Part shown: piece by piece, positions 41,807 to 50,749 of the stretch | How positions within the stretch are numbered: the first letter of the stretch is position 1 | Layout: every line of letters starts with the position of its first letter | DNA from: Croceibacterium sp. TMG7-5b_MA50 | Lineage (GTDB): Bacteria > Pseudomonadota > Alphaproteobacteria > Sphingomonadales > Sphingomonadaceae | Direction: 5' to 3' | Length of the DNA: 64,000 bases | Assembly (NCBI RefSeq): GCF_039830145.1 | Contig: NZ_CP156082.1 | Coordinates: 1,320,001 to 1,384,000 of the forward strand | Position numbers and translations under genes: made by a program | The notes under the pieces: generated by a model | What the model saw: only the letters and a program-made list of their open reading frames with translations | What the model was told of the DNA's origin: nothing | Database searches by the model: none

Positions 41807-43447
41807 ATGGGTGAGAAGACGCAAAACATTGCATTACGATTGCTTCGGAAAGAGGTCTGCCCAGAGGACGCAGTCAGAGCGGGTGTATCTATAGAAGCTT
41901 GGCCAACACTCGAAGGAGCGATGATTTGTACGGGATCAGCTGGGGGCTCAGCTCCGACTTGGACGGATTTTCTTGAACTTAATGGCACTCAGAAAGAGGA
42001 GCTAAAGCAAAGGTTTTCTTTCGGCCTTGTTTTTATACCAGTTGATGAACGCTGGTTCGCAGTCTCTTTCGGCTTCGGCCATACCAAGCTGAAAGCTGAT
42101 GTCGTTCAAGAAGATTTCGGCTTGAGGGTCGTCATCAATTCTGTTGACCACCGCAAGCTACGAAGCGCGGATCTACGCACCCCCGACACGACCACAATGA
42201 GCCGTAGGTCGCAAACGAGTCGTGGGTCAGGGCGCGACGTGTTCGCCATTGACCCAGAGCGCGACATTGTTCGTGGCCTTTTAGGGGAACCAAAGGACCC
42301 TTCTTTCGCAACAAAAATCAGCGGTAGCGACTCCCTGATGATCAGGAGAAAGATGAAAGTCGCAGACCTACCCGACTTGTGCGCTAAAGCATTAGAACTG
42401 CATGACTGTGACGAGTACAAGACTGAATTTGGATGGATTGATCAGGTTCGCCATGTTCGCGAACCCGATAAATTGGATGAACTTCAAACGGCGCTTGTCA
42501 ATGCGATGACCGAGGCGTTGAACCTGCCGCCCGATGAAGCGGATGACCTAGCACTTGCTTTTCCAGCCATCTACGACCCGGAAAAGTCAGCTTGGGTAAG
42601 ATTCCGCGGCCTACGTCGCTCGATTGTATATCCTGATCTCGACATTAGACATTACCTTGAAGAGCTAAGAAGCAAGAATATACTATTGTACGAAGCTCAG
42701 TACTTAACTTCTCATTTAGTAGAAGAATGCGATGAGGACGGTGCCCGCACGGGCTCCTCGTGGCCGATTCGAGATTGCTTGGTATTTGAAACATCAATCG
42801 CCGATGAGCGATACACACTTACCGGTGGGCGATGGTACAAAATCGACTCTGATCTTGCGGCAGAGGTAACAAGCTTTTTCGATGGCGTGGAGAAAATCAC
42901 TCTTCCGTCCGCGGAACCTGGTGACAACGAGAAAAGATACAATGCCCGCGTGGCAAGCACCAGCAGCGATCTTCTCGACTTGGATGTTAAGCTTGTAAGA
43001 CCCAGCGGCTCTACATCTTCTATTGAGCTATGCGACTTCCTGGGTTTGGATGGTCGCTTTATCCACATCAAAGACAAAAGTGAATCGTCTCGGTTAAGCC
43101 ACCTGTGGAACCAAGGTTTGATATCAGCTGTCACCCTCAAGCGCGACCCACTTTTCAGGGATGAGGCGCGCACTGTGATCGCTGACCAGCCCAATGGCGC
43201 GGCCTATGTGAACATTATTGCTGACTCGAACAGTTCTTTTGACCCGAGCAAGCACAAGATTGTTTTCGGCGTGCTAGTCTCAGGAAAACGGGAGCCTAAC
43301 TTACCGTTCTTCAGTCTGATTTCCTTCCGGCATGCAGCCCGGCGGATTTCTGCCGAACTTGGCTTTCCCGTAGCCTTCAGTTGGATCAAGAAGTCCGATG
43401 TGGGGTTAGGCAAGCCGGTGCCTCGTAAGACGAAAATGGCTGCTTAA
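41807..43447 (+). CDS. TIGR04141/DUF6119-type sporadically distributed protein (horizontally acquired)
   Basis: 546 residues, close to the roughly 550 of TIGR04141 family members. Features recalled for this family are the N-terminal region of short strands, LADLCAKALEL-like helix near the middle (VADLPDLCAKALELHDC), GGRWYKID and a late SFRHAAR region; no catalytic motif is obvious. Base use is unlike all neighbours: the line starting at 42661 is 20 of 60 G+C, against 45 of 60 within priA at 40141, and codons such as TTA, ATA and AGA are common. The family is patchily distributed and often lies in islands with restriction or other defence genes. GAGG sits five bases before ATG 41807. Confidence 0.75.
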   Translation: MGEKTQNIALRLLRKEVCPEDAVRAGVSIEAWPTLEGAMICTGSAGGSAPTWTDFLELNGTQKEELKQRFSFGLVFIPVDERWFAVSFGFGHTKLKADVVQEDFGLRVVINSVDHRKLRSADLRTPDTTTMSRRSQTSRGSGRDVFAIDPERDIVRGLLGEPKDPSFATKISGSDSLMIRRKMKVADLPDLCAKALELHDCDEYKTEFGWIDQVRHVREPDKLDELQTALVNAMTEALNLPPDEADDLALAFPAIYDPEKSAWVRFRGLRRSIVYPDLDIRHYLEELRSKNILLYEAQYLTSHLVEECDEDGARTGSSWPIRDCLVFETSIADERYTLTGGRWYKIDSDLAAEVTSFFDGVEKITLPSAEPGDNEKRYNARVASTSSDLLDLDVKLVRPSGSTSSIELCDFLGLDGRFIHIKDKSESSRLSHLWNQGLISAVTLKRDPLFRDEARTVIADQPNGAAYVNIIADSNSSFDPSKHKIVFGVLVSGKREPNLPFFSLISFRHAARRISAELGFPVAFSWIKKSDVGLGKPVPRKTKMAA

Positions 43448-43470
43448 CGATAGCATTGGATCGACAGCGT

Positions 43471-43488
43471 TCTGATGCGTTTAGAATG
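43471..43488 (+). repeat. Imperfect direct repeat, right copy (before ohr)
   Basis: TCTGATGC, five variable bases, then GAATG, as at 41763-41780. It begins 40 bases before the ohr start codon and contains TAGAAT, a possible -10 element of the ohr promoter. Confidence 0.4.
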
Positions 43489-43510
43489 ACGACCCTACGA
43501 GGAATCCGAA

Positions 43511-43942
43511 ATGACCCCCATTACCCCCGTCTACGAAGCCCAGGCCACAGCCACCGGTGGCCGTGATGGCCGCGCCACCACCTCCGACAACAAGATCGAC
43601 CTGAAGCTCTCCCCGCCCAAGGAGATGGGCGGCACCGGCGAAGGCACCAATCCGGAACAGCTCTTCGCCTCCGGCTATTCGGCCTGTTTCCTGGGTGCGA
43701 TGAAGTTCGCCACCACGCAGGACAAGTCTCTGCCCAAGGTGCCGAATGACGCCAGCGTGACCGCCACCGTCGGCATCGGCCCGCGCCCCGACAAGGGCTT
43801 CGGCCTCGCCGTCACCCTCTCCGTCAACCTGCCCGGCGTGGACCGTGCGGAGGCGGAGCGGCTGGTGCAGGCGGGGGACGAGATCTGCCCCTATAGCCAC
43901 GCCACCCGCGGCAACATCCAGGTCGACCTCCAGGTCGCCTAA
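43511..43942 (+). CDS. ohr: Organic hydroperoxide resistance protein Ohr
   Basis: 143 residues. Ohr is a thiol peroxidase that reduces organic and fatty-acid hydroperoxides using lipoylated partners. The two redox cysteines are C59 in GYSACFLGA and C126 in ICPYSHATRGN; R20 and E51-type residues of the active site fall in GGRDGRA and NPEQLF. GAGG lies just upstream of ATG 43511. No ohrR regulator is adjacent. Base use returns to the high-GC style of the host. Confidence 0.95.
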   Translation: MTPITPVYEAQATATGGRDGRATTSDNKIDLKLSPPKEMGGTGEGTNPEQLFASGYSACFLGAMKFATTQDKSLPKVPNDASVTATVGIGPRPDKGFGLAVTLSVNLPGVDRAEAERLVQAGDEICPYSHATRGNIQVDLQVA

Positions 43943-43946
43943 AGCT

Positions 43947-44000
43947 CCTCCCCATTCGTGGGGAGGGGGACCGCGCCGCGACCCGAGCTTGGTGGAGGGC
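43947..44000. repeat. Dispersed palindromic intergenic repeat, copy B
   Basis: A perfect eight-base stem CCTCCCCA / TGGGGAGG around a TTCG loop (43947-43966) is followed by GGGGACCGC and TGGTGGAGGG, as in copy A at 11555-11611. It starts five bases after the ohr stop and can act as its terminator. The rest of the 278-base gap to 44220 is GC-rich with no convincing gene; it ends in TGTCAATTTAGTGTCAACTT near 44192, a short direct repeat of TGTCAA. Confidence 0.7.
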
Positions 44001-44220
44001 GGCGTGGTGGAGGGGGCGGGCCGCCCACACGCCGGCCCGCTTCCCACACTCCCTGACGAAGAACCGCTTTCCTACAGCCCCGGTTCTGTGGCTCAAGCGG
44101 CCCCATGCACCGCCGCCCCGCCGCCTTCGTCTCACCCCCTGCGCAGCACCGCCCGCGCTGGAACCTGAACAGCGCAGGAGCCGTCGCGGTAGGTGTCAAT
44201 TTAGTGTCAACTTCCAGCCC

Positions 44221-44670
44221 TCAACCGGCGTCGGAGTCATCCTCCCGCCCGTCATAATCCGCCCGCGCCCGCGCCACCTGCATCCGGTTGTCGATCGCCC
44301 ATTGGCCGATCACCGTCACCGGCGCCTGCAGCGACCGGCCCAGCGGGGTCAGCGAATATTCCACCTTGGGCGGCACGCTCGGCTCCACCAGCCGGCGGAC
44401 CAGCCCGTCGCGTTCCAGTACCCTCAATGTGCGGGTCAGCATCCGCTGGCTGATCGCATCGATCTGCCGCCTCAGCGCATTGAACCGTTGCGGCCCCGCG
44501 CCCAGCGCCATGATGACGCGGATGGTCCACTTGTCCCCAACCCGCGCCAGCACGTCGTTCACCGCGGTGCAGCTGCCATGGTCGGGAACCTGCAAGGGTG
44601 GCGTGGTTACACCGGTGTGCCCATCGGACATTGATGTGCCTTCTTGCGCGTCGATGCTCAGGGTCGCCAT
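44221..44670 (-). CDS. HxlR-family winged-helix regulator
   Basis: 149 residues. The HxlR fold starts at about residue 33 (GSCTAVNDVLARVGDKWT) with recognition helix in NALRRQIDAISQRMLTRTL and wing in PPKVEYSLTPLG. C34 lies at the position where Bacillus YodB carries its quinone- and diamide-sensing Cys6, so redox sensing is plausible. ATG 44670 was chosen since GGAGG lies six bases upstream. It is divergent from the azoreductase gene across 59 bases, the layout of YodB-AzoR1-type control. Confidence 0.85.
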   Translation of the reverse strand: MATLSIDAQEGTSMSDGHTGVTTPPLQVPDHGSCTAVNDVLARVGDKWTIRVIMALGAGPQRFNALRRQIDAISQRMLTRTLRVLERDGLVRRLVEPSVPPKVEYSLTPLGRSLQAPVTVIGQWAIDNRMQVARARADYDGREDDSDAG

Positions 44671-44692
44671 ATTCGCCTCCAGTCACCAACAG

Positions 44693-44714
44693 TAACCACA
44701 CCGCTCATAACCAC
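44693..44714. promoter_or_regulatory. Direct TAACCAC repeats in the hxlR-azoR divergent promoter
   Basis: TAACCAC occurs at 44693-44699 and again at 44708-44714, a 15-base period, and GTCACC precedes them. Direct or inverted heptamers between a regulator and its divergent target are candidate operator sites. The site overlaps the region where promoters of both genes must lie. Confidence 0.35.
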
Positions 44715-44729
44715 AAGGGGCCGTACCCA

Positions 44730-45323
44730 ATGCAGATCCTCCGCATCGACAGCGCCACGACCGGCGATGATTCCGTCAGCGGCAAGCTGACGCAGATGCT
44801 GCTCGACCACTTCACCGCGCAGCATCCCGATGCGACGGTGATCGAACATGATTACGGCACCGATCCCCTGCCGCACCTCGACCCTGTTACAACCGGCGCC
44901 ATCCGCCGGCCGGAGGAGGCGCGCACGCCGGAAATGCAGGCCGCCTTCCCCGAACAGCGCGCCATCCTGGACGAGTTCCTGGCCAGCGACATCGTGATCC
45001 TGGGCGCGCCGATGTACAACTTCACCATCCCGACGGGCCTCAAGACCTGGCTGGACCGGCTGGGCGTGCCCCGCGTCACCTTCGCCTACGACGAGAACGG
45101 ACCGAAGGGTCTGGCGGGCGGCCGCCGCGTCATTATCGCCAGCAGCCGGGGCGGATATTACGAGATCGGCGATGCGGGGGAGCATCAGGAGACCTACCTC
45201 AAGACCTTCTTCAACTTCATCGGGATCGAGCCTGAGTTCGTCCGGGTGAACAAGGCCGGCTTCGGCCCCGATGCCGTGGCGGAAGGGCTCGCCGCCGCGA
45301 AGGAGCAGATCGCGACGCTCTGA
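44730..45323 (+). CDS. azoR: FMN-dependent NADH:quinone oxidoreductase / azoreductase
   Basis: 197 residues. The flavodoxin-like AzoR family reduces quinones and azo dyes with NAD(P)H. PMYNFTIPTGLKTWLDRL is the FMN/dimer signature and IIASSRGGYYE the second FMN loop. ATG 44730 was chosen because AAGGGG lies nine bases upstream and MQILRIDSA is the usual start. Divergent from an HxlR regulator that probably controls it. The photolyase gene follows after 36 bases. Confidence 0.92.
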   Translation: MQILRIDSATTGDDSVSGKLTQMLLDHFTAQHPDATVIEHDYGTDPLPHLDPVTTGAIRRPEEARTPEMQAAFPEQRAILDEFLASDIVILGAPMYNFTIPTGLKTWLDRLGVPRVTFAYDENGPKGLAGGRRVIIASSRGGYYEIGDAGEHQETYLKTFFNFIGIEPEFVRVNKAGFGPDAVAEGLAAAKEQIATL

Positions 45324-45359
45324 CGGGCACGGCCGGCGGGCCGGCGCGTTGCCTTGGCG

Positions 45360-46919
45360 ATGCCCGGCCCCGTTCTCGTCCCCATCCTGGGCGACCAGCT
45401 CACCCCCACCCTCGCCTCGCTGGCCGGTCGCACCCCGGCGGACACGGTGCTGCTGATGATGGAGGTGGCGGAAGAGACCACCTATGTCCGCCATCACAAG
45501 GCCAAGATCGCCCTGATCCTGTCCGCCATGCGCCACTTCGCGGCCGAGATGCGCGATGCGGGCTGGCAGGTCGACTACGTGGCGCTGGAGGATGCGGGAA
45601 ACACCGGCAGCTTCGCAGGCGAGATCGCCCGCGCCGCCACCCGCCACGGTGCCAGCGCGGTGCAGATGGTGGAGCCGGGCGAGTACCGGGTGATGCAGGA
45701 CCTGCGCGCCCTGCAGGCGGACAGCCCGGTGCCGATGCGCATCCTGCCCGACGACCGCTTCATCTGCTCCCTGCCCGAATTCTACAGCTGGGCAGCGGGG
45801 CGGCGGGAGCTGCGGATGGAGTTCTTCTACCGCCAGATGCGGCAGGAAACGGGCCTGCTGATGGACGATGGGGAGCCCACCGGCGGCCAGTGGAACTATG
45901 ACCGAGACAACCGCGCCCCGCCGCCCCGCCAGCTCGACGCCCCCGCCCCACCCCGCTTCACCCCGGACGCGATCACGGCGGAGGTGATCGCCATGGTCGA
46001 GCGCCTGTTCCCCGGCCATTTCGGCGATCTCGCCGCGTTCGGCTGGCCGGTCACCGCCCAGCAGGCGGAGGAAGCCGCGACTGCCTTCATGACGCAGCGC
46101 CTGCCGCATTTCGGCACCTGGCAGGACGCGATGCTGCATGGGGAGGATGCGCTGTTTCACTCCCTGCTCTCCACGTCGCTGAACTGCGGGCTGCTCGACC
46201 CGCTGGACCTCTGCCGCCGCGCGGAGGCGGAGTACCGGGCCGGGCGCGCGCCGCTGAACGCGGTAGAGGGCTTCATCCGCCAGATCATCGGCTGGCGTGA
46301 ATTCATCCGCGGCATGTACTGGCTGAAGATGCCCGCCATGCGCGATGCCAACTGGTTCGGCGCGGAACTGCCGCTGCCGGACTTCTACTGGACCGGGGAG
46401 ACGGACATGCGCTGCATGGCCGATTGCGTCCGCTCCACCCGCGACAACGCCCATGCCCATCACATCCAGCGATTGATGGTGCTGGGCAACTTCGCGCTGA
46501 TCGCCGGGGTCCGCCCGCAGGAGCTGGAGGACTGGTTCCTGGTCGTCTACGCCGATGCCTACGAATGGGTGGAGCTGCCAAACGTCGCCGCGATGGCGCT
46601 GTTCGCCGATGGCGGCACGCTCGCCAGCAAGCCGTATGCCGCCAGCGGCAATTACATCAACAAGATGTCCGATTATTGCGGCGCCTGCCGCTACGACGTG
46701 CAGCAGAAGACCGGACCGGACGCCTGCCCCTTCAACCCGCTCTACTGGCATTTCATGGCACGCAACCGGGACAAGCTGGAGCCGAACCGGCGCATCGGCC
46801 GCGTCTACGCCACCTGGGACCGGATGAGCGAGGGGCGCAGGGCCGACACGCTGGCCAGCGCGCAGGCGGTGCTGGACGCGCTGGTCCCCGCCGCGCCGGG
46901 CTGGGCACGGGCGCCTTAG
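45360..46919 (+). CDS. FeS-type cryptochrome/(6-4) photolyase (CryB/PhrB family)
   Basis: 519 residues. The protein belongs to the FeS-BCP group, which repair (6-4) photoproducts with FAD and a ribolumazine antenna. The four cluster cysteines are in SLNCGLLDP, YCGACRYD and DACPFNPLYW, all present. Photolyase family marks are FIRQIIGWREFIRGMYW and HHIQRLMVLGNFALI. ATG 45360 is preferred over TTG 45354. Known members of this group include Rhodobacter CryB and Agrobacterium PhrB. Confidence 0.92.
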   Translation: MPGPVLVPILGDQLTPTLASLAGRTPADTVLLMMEVAEETTYVRHHKAKIALILSAMRHFAAEMRDAGWQVDYVALEDAGNTGSFAGEIARAATRHGASAVQMVEPGEYRVMQDLRALQADSPVPMRILPDDRFICSLPEFYSWAAGRRELRMEFFYRQMRQETGLLMDDGEPTGGQWNYDRDNRAPPPRQLDAPAPPRFTPDAITAEVIAMVERLFPGHFGDLAAFGWPVTAQQAEEAATAFMTQRLPHFGTWQDAMLHGEDALFHSLLSTSLNCGLLDPLDLCRRAEAEYRAGRAPLNAVEGFIRQIIGWREFIRGMYWLKMPAMRDANWFGAELPLPDFYWTGETDMRCMADCVRSTRDNAHAHHIQRLMVLGNFALIAGVRPQELEDWFLVVYADAYEWVELPNVAAMALFADGGTLASKPYAASGNYINKMSDYCGACRYDVQQKTGPDACPFNPLYWHFMARNRDKLEPNRRIGRVYATWDRMSEGRRADTLASAQAVLDALVPAAPGWARAP

Positions 46920-46998
46920 CGGTTCGATTGCCTTCCGCCGCCATTGCCCCTAAGTGCGCGCAAAAGCCGCCCGCCGGGCGCCAGCAGGAAGCAAGCCC

Positions 46999-47799
46999 AT
47001 GTCCCGCCGCCGCCAGATCTACGAAGGCAAGGCCAAGATCCTGTACGAAGGGCCGGAACCCGGCACCATCATCCAGTACTTCAAGGACGATGCCACCGCC
47101 TTCAACGCCCAGAAGAAGGGCACGATCAACGGCAAGGGCGTGATCAACAACCGGATCTCGGAACACGTCTTCCTGCGGTTGTCGCATATCGGCATCCCCA
47201 CCCACTTCATCCGCCGCCTGAACATGCGCGAGCAGCTGGTGCGTCAGGTGGAGATCATCCCGCTGGAAGTGGTGGTGCGCAACGTCGCCGCCGGCAGCCT
47301 GGCGAAGCGCCTGGGACTGGAGGAAGGCGAGCCGCTGCCCCACACGCTGATCGAATATTACCTGAAGTCGGACGAGCTGCAGGATCCGCTGGTGGCGGAA
47401 GAGCACATCGCCTGCTTCGGCTGGGCCAATCACGAGGAGATGCAGGACATCGCCTCCATGGCGATCCGGGTGAACGATTTCATGTGCGGGATGTTCGCCG
47501 CGATCGACATCCGCCTGGTCGACTTCAAGCTGGAATTTGGCCGCATCTGGGACAACGATTACGCCCGAGTGATCCTGGCGGACGAGATCAGCCCGGACAA
47601 TTGCCGCCTGTGGGACATGACCACTGGGGAAAAGCTGGACAAGGACCGGTTCCGCCGCGATCTGGGCGGCGAGGAGGAGGCTTATCAGGAGGTCGCCCGC
47701 CGGTTGGGCCTGCTGCAAAGCGAGGATGGCCCGGGCGAGGTGTTCGACCTGTCAGTCCACCGGTCCCGCCTGCGCAGCCCGGCCAAGCCGAAGAAGTAA
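46999..47799 (+). CDS. purC: SAICAR synthetase
   Basis: 266 residues. PurC joins CAIR and aspartate to form SAICAR in purine synthesis. Motifs are [38 protein letters not shown] and [14 protein letters not shown] 46999 was chosen because AGGAAG lies nine bases upstream and homologues begin at this point; an in-frame ATG at 46954 adds a basic leader. purS and purQ, which usually follow purC in this group, lie about 8.9 kb further on. Confidence 0.97.
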   Translation: MSRRRQIYEGKAKILYEGPEPGTIIQYFKDDATAFNAQKKGTINGKGVINNRISEHVFLRLSHIGIPTHFIRRLNMREQLVRQVEIIPLEVVVRNVAAGSLAKRLGLEEGEPLPHTLIEYYLKSDELQDPLVAEEHIACFGWANHEEMQDIASMAIRVNDFMCGMFAAIDIRLVDFKLEFGRIWDNDYARVILADEISPDNCRLWDMTTGEKLDKDRFRRDLGGEEEAYQEVARRLGLLQSEDGPGEVFDLSVHRSRLRSPAKPKK

Positions 47800-47810
47800 T
47801 GTGCCGGGCC

Positions 47811-47833
47811 GTTCCGGCCGATCGATCCGGAAC
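47811..47833. terminator. Hairpin after purC, possible terminator
   Basis: GTTCCGG (47811-47817) and CCGGAAC (47827-47833) form a seven-base stem 11 bases after the purC stop. No T run follows, so termination is only suggested. Confidence 0.35.
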
Positions 47834-47904
47834 CACCACTTAAGCAGTTGAACACTATTGCCCTTTAAGGTCGCCGGCATCCGCATCTGGCGCCGAGGGG
47901 CTGC

Positions 47905-50697
47905 ATGTTTACCGTCCTGTATTGCATTCGCGATCAACATGATTGGCGCCTGCTCGCGCTCGCCCTGCTCCTGTGCGGCGCCACCTGCTGGGCGACGATA
48001 ATGCTGCTGCGTACGGCACAACGATCGCGCAACCGTGCCCGTCGGCGCTGGACAGGGCTGTCCGCGATAGCCGCGGGGGTCGGTGTCTGGGCGACCCACT
48101 TCATCGCCATGCTGGGCTACGACCCGGGCGTGGTGCAAGGTTACGGCTTCCTGCTGACCGCCGGATCGCTGGTGATCGTCGTGGCGGCGGCAATGGTCGC
48201 ATTCTGGCTGGCCCTGCGGCTGGATGGGTGGTCGGGGACGCTGTCGGGCGGCACTGTCCTGGGCGGCGGCATCTCCGCCATGCATTACACCGGCATGATG
48301 GCCCTGCAGTTGCCCGGCCACCTGGTATTCGCCCCCGGCTATGTCGCTGCATCCGTGCTGCTGTCGATCGCACCGCTGTTGCCGGCGCTGCAACTGGCGC
48401 TCGCCCGTCGTTCGGTATCGAGTGGGGTCAACGCCGCCCTGCTGATGGCACTGGCCATCCTGCTGCTGCACTTTACCGGCATGGCGTCCCTGTCGATCAG
48501 GCCTGATGCCGGCCTGATGATCCAACACCCGATGGTTCTGTCAGCCATGAACCTGGGGGCGCTGATCTGTGTGGTGGCGAGCGGCCTGCTGGCGCTGCTG
48601 GGCATGGCATCGCTATTCGCATCTCGCGCCCGCATCACGATCGCCACCCGCGAACACGAATTCGCGCTGCTGGTCCAGTCGGTCCCGGGTCTGGCGATCT
48701 ACATGGTGGCGCCTGACGGCCGCATCTGCTCCTGGAACCGGGGTGCCCGCAGTCTGAAGGGATATACCGAGGACGAGGCGATCGGCCTGCCCTTGTCCGC
48801 CTTCTACCCGCCGGAAGTACCCGCCGGTGCCATCACCGAAACGCTGGCTGCCGCTACCGAACAGGGCACCTACCGCACAGAAGGCTGGCGCTGTCGCAAG
48901 GACGGTTCGCGGTTCTGGGCGCATATCGTGGTGATGGCGATGCGTGACGATGAAGGCCGGCTGACCGGCTATGCCAAGGTCACGCGCGACATGACCCAGT
49001 ATCAGGAGAATCAGGAGCGGCTGAAGACGCTGACCGCCAATCTGGACACCGCCCTGACCCATATGCATCAGGGCCTCTGCCTGTTTGACGAGCGGGAGCG
49101 GCTGCTGCTGGTCAATGCGCAGGCCTGCACGATCAGCGGCTTCGAACCGGGCGAGATGACGGTTGGCATGACGCTGGCCGACATCATGCGGTTGCATGCC
49201 CGGCGGCGCGACGGGGTGGAGCCGACACCCGAGATGATCGAGCGCACGCTGAAGCGCCACCGGCAGACTTACGCCGACCCCGACGGGGGTACGATGGTGT
49301 TCCAGACCTCGCTGGGTCGCACCCTGTGCATGACCCACCGGCCGCTGCCCGCTGGCGGCTTCGTCACCACCTTGGACGACATCACCGAAAGCCGCCGCGC
49401 GGCAGAGCGGATCGAGCACATGGCGCTGCACGACGCGCTGACCGGCCTGCCGAACCGGACGGGGTTCGCGCAGGGGTTGGAGGAGGCGCTGGCCAACGCG
49501 GCGGATAATGGCGGGCAATTGGCGGTCATCGGCATCGACCTCGACCGGTTCAAGGAGATCAACGACAATCACGGCCATGCCGCGGGCGACCTGGTCCTGC
49601 GCGACCTGGGCCATGCATTCCGCACCATGCTGCACGAAGGCGAACTGATCGGTCGCATCGGCGGGGATGAGTTCGCCGCCGCCAAGCCGTTTGCCGACAG
49701 CCATGACCTTGCCGAGTTCCTGCACCGCGTCGAACAGGCGCTGGAAACACCGGTGATGGCAGGGGAGCAGCGGATCCTGCCGGGCGGCAGTATCGGCATC
49801 GCGGTGTATCCCGGCGATGGCGCCACGCGGGAAGAGCTGGTCAACAATGCCGACCTTGCCATGTACCGGGCCAAGGGGTCTCCGACGCAGACCACCTGCT
49901 TCTATCAGCAAGGCATGGACCAGAGCGCCCGTGCCCGGCGCTTCATGGCGGCGGAGCTAAAGGAAGCGGCCGAACGGGACGAATTGCGGCTCGTGTACCA
50001 GGTGCAGCGTTCGCTGACCGACCAGTCGATCACCGGCTACGAGGCGCTGCTGCGCTGGCAGCACCCGATGCTGGGCTGGGTGTCGCCGGCGGACTTCATC
50101 CCGGTGGCCGAGGAATCGGGGTCGATCGTCGCGATCGGCGAATGGGTGCTGCGCACAGCCTGCCGGCAGGCCGCCGCCTGGCCGCGGCCCTGGCGTGTGG
50201 CGATCAACCTGTCCCCGCTGCAGTTGATGCATGTGGACCTGCCGGCTCTCGTGGCGGAGGTGCTGCTCGAGACCGGCCTCGCCGCACATCGGCTGGAGCT
50301 GGAGGTCACCGAAAGCGCCGTCATCAGCGACAAGCTGCGGGCGCTGCACGTGTTGCGCCAGATCAAGGCGCTGGGTGCGACCATCGCCATCGACGATTTC
50401 GGCACCGGCTATTCGTCGCTCGATACGCTGAACTCCTTCCCCTTCGACAAGATCAAGATCGACCGCTCCTTCCTGATCGAGTCCTCCGGCAGCGACCGGG
50501 CGAGAGCCATTATCCGCGCCGTGCTGGCGCTGGGCCGCAGCCTGGATGTGCCGGTGCTGGCCGAAGGACTGGAGAGCACCGACCAACTTGCGCTGCTGCA
50601 GGCGGAAGGGTGCGACCAGGCGCAAGGCTACCTGTTCGGCCGGCCGGTCCCGCTCGACCATGCGGAGATCACGCGGCTGGAGGCGGTCGTACACTGA
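47905..50697 (+). CDS. MHYT-PAS-PAS-GGDEF-EAL c-di-GMP signalling protein
   Basis: 930 residues. MHYT sensor with seven membrane helices (1-245; THFIAM, AMHYTGM and LHFTGM motifs), PAS (about 250-370), PAS (about 373-495), GGDEF (about 505-670) and EAL (about 683-928). The GGDEF motif RIGGDEF is intact near 584, but the inhibitory RxxD site upstream is HEGE and so likely lost. EAL is intact with YEALLRW, EVTES and DDFGTGYSSL. MHYT may sense oxygen, NO or CO through metal. The protein probably makes and degrades c-di-GMP at the inner membrane. Confidence 0.93.
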   Translation: MFTVLYCIRDQHDWRLLALALLLCGATCWATIMLLRTAQRSRNRARRRWTGLSAIAAGVGVWATHFIAMLGYDPGVVQGYGFLLTAGSLVIVVAAAMVAFWLALRLDGWSGTLSGGTVLGGGISAMHYTGMMALQLPGHLVFAPGYVAASVLLSIAPLLPALQLALARRSVSSGVNAALLMALAILLLHFTGMASLSIRPDAGLMIQHPMVLSAMNLGALICVVASGLLALLGMASLFASRARITIATREHEFALLVQSVPGLAIYMVAPDGRICSWNRGARSLKGYTEDEAIGLPLSAFYPPEVPAGAITETLAAATEQGTYRTEGWRCRKDGSRFWAHIVVMAMRDDEGRLTGYAKVTRDMTQYQENQERLKTLTANLDTALTHMHQGLCLFDERERLLLVNAQACTISGFEPGEMTVGMTLADIMRLHARRRDGVEPTPEMIERTLKRHRQTYADPDGGTMVFQTSLGRTLCMTHRPLPAGGFVTTLDDITESRRAAERIEHMALHDALTGLPNRTGFAQGLEEALANAADNGGQLAVIGIDLDRFKEINDNHGHAAGDLVLRDLGHAFRTMLHEGELIGRIGGDEFAAAKPFADSHDLAEFLHRVEQALETPVMAGEQRILPGGSIGIAVYPGDGATREELVNNADLAMYRAKGSPTQTTCFYQQGMDQSARARRFMAAELKEAAERDELRLVYQVQRSLTDQSITGYEALLRWQHPMLGWVSPADFIPVAEESGSIVAIGEWVLRTACRQAAAWPRPWRVAINLSPLQLMHVDLPALVAEVLLETGLAAHRLELEVTESAVISDKLRALHVLRQIKALGATIAIDDFGTGYSSLDTLNSFPFDKIKIDRSFLIESSGSDRARAIIRAVLALGRSLDVPVLAEGLESTDQLALLQAEGCDQAQGYLFGRPVPLDHAEITRLEAVVH

Positions 50698-50749
50698 GGC
50701 TGCGGAGACGCATTGCCGGTTCATCCGTGGCGAGGCATGACCGGGGGCG

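Noticed and set aside
44658-46751. Minus-strand open frame of 697 codons opposite azoR and the photolyase
   Set aside because: Spans two well-supported genes on the other strand and has no domain signal.
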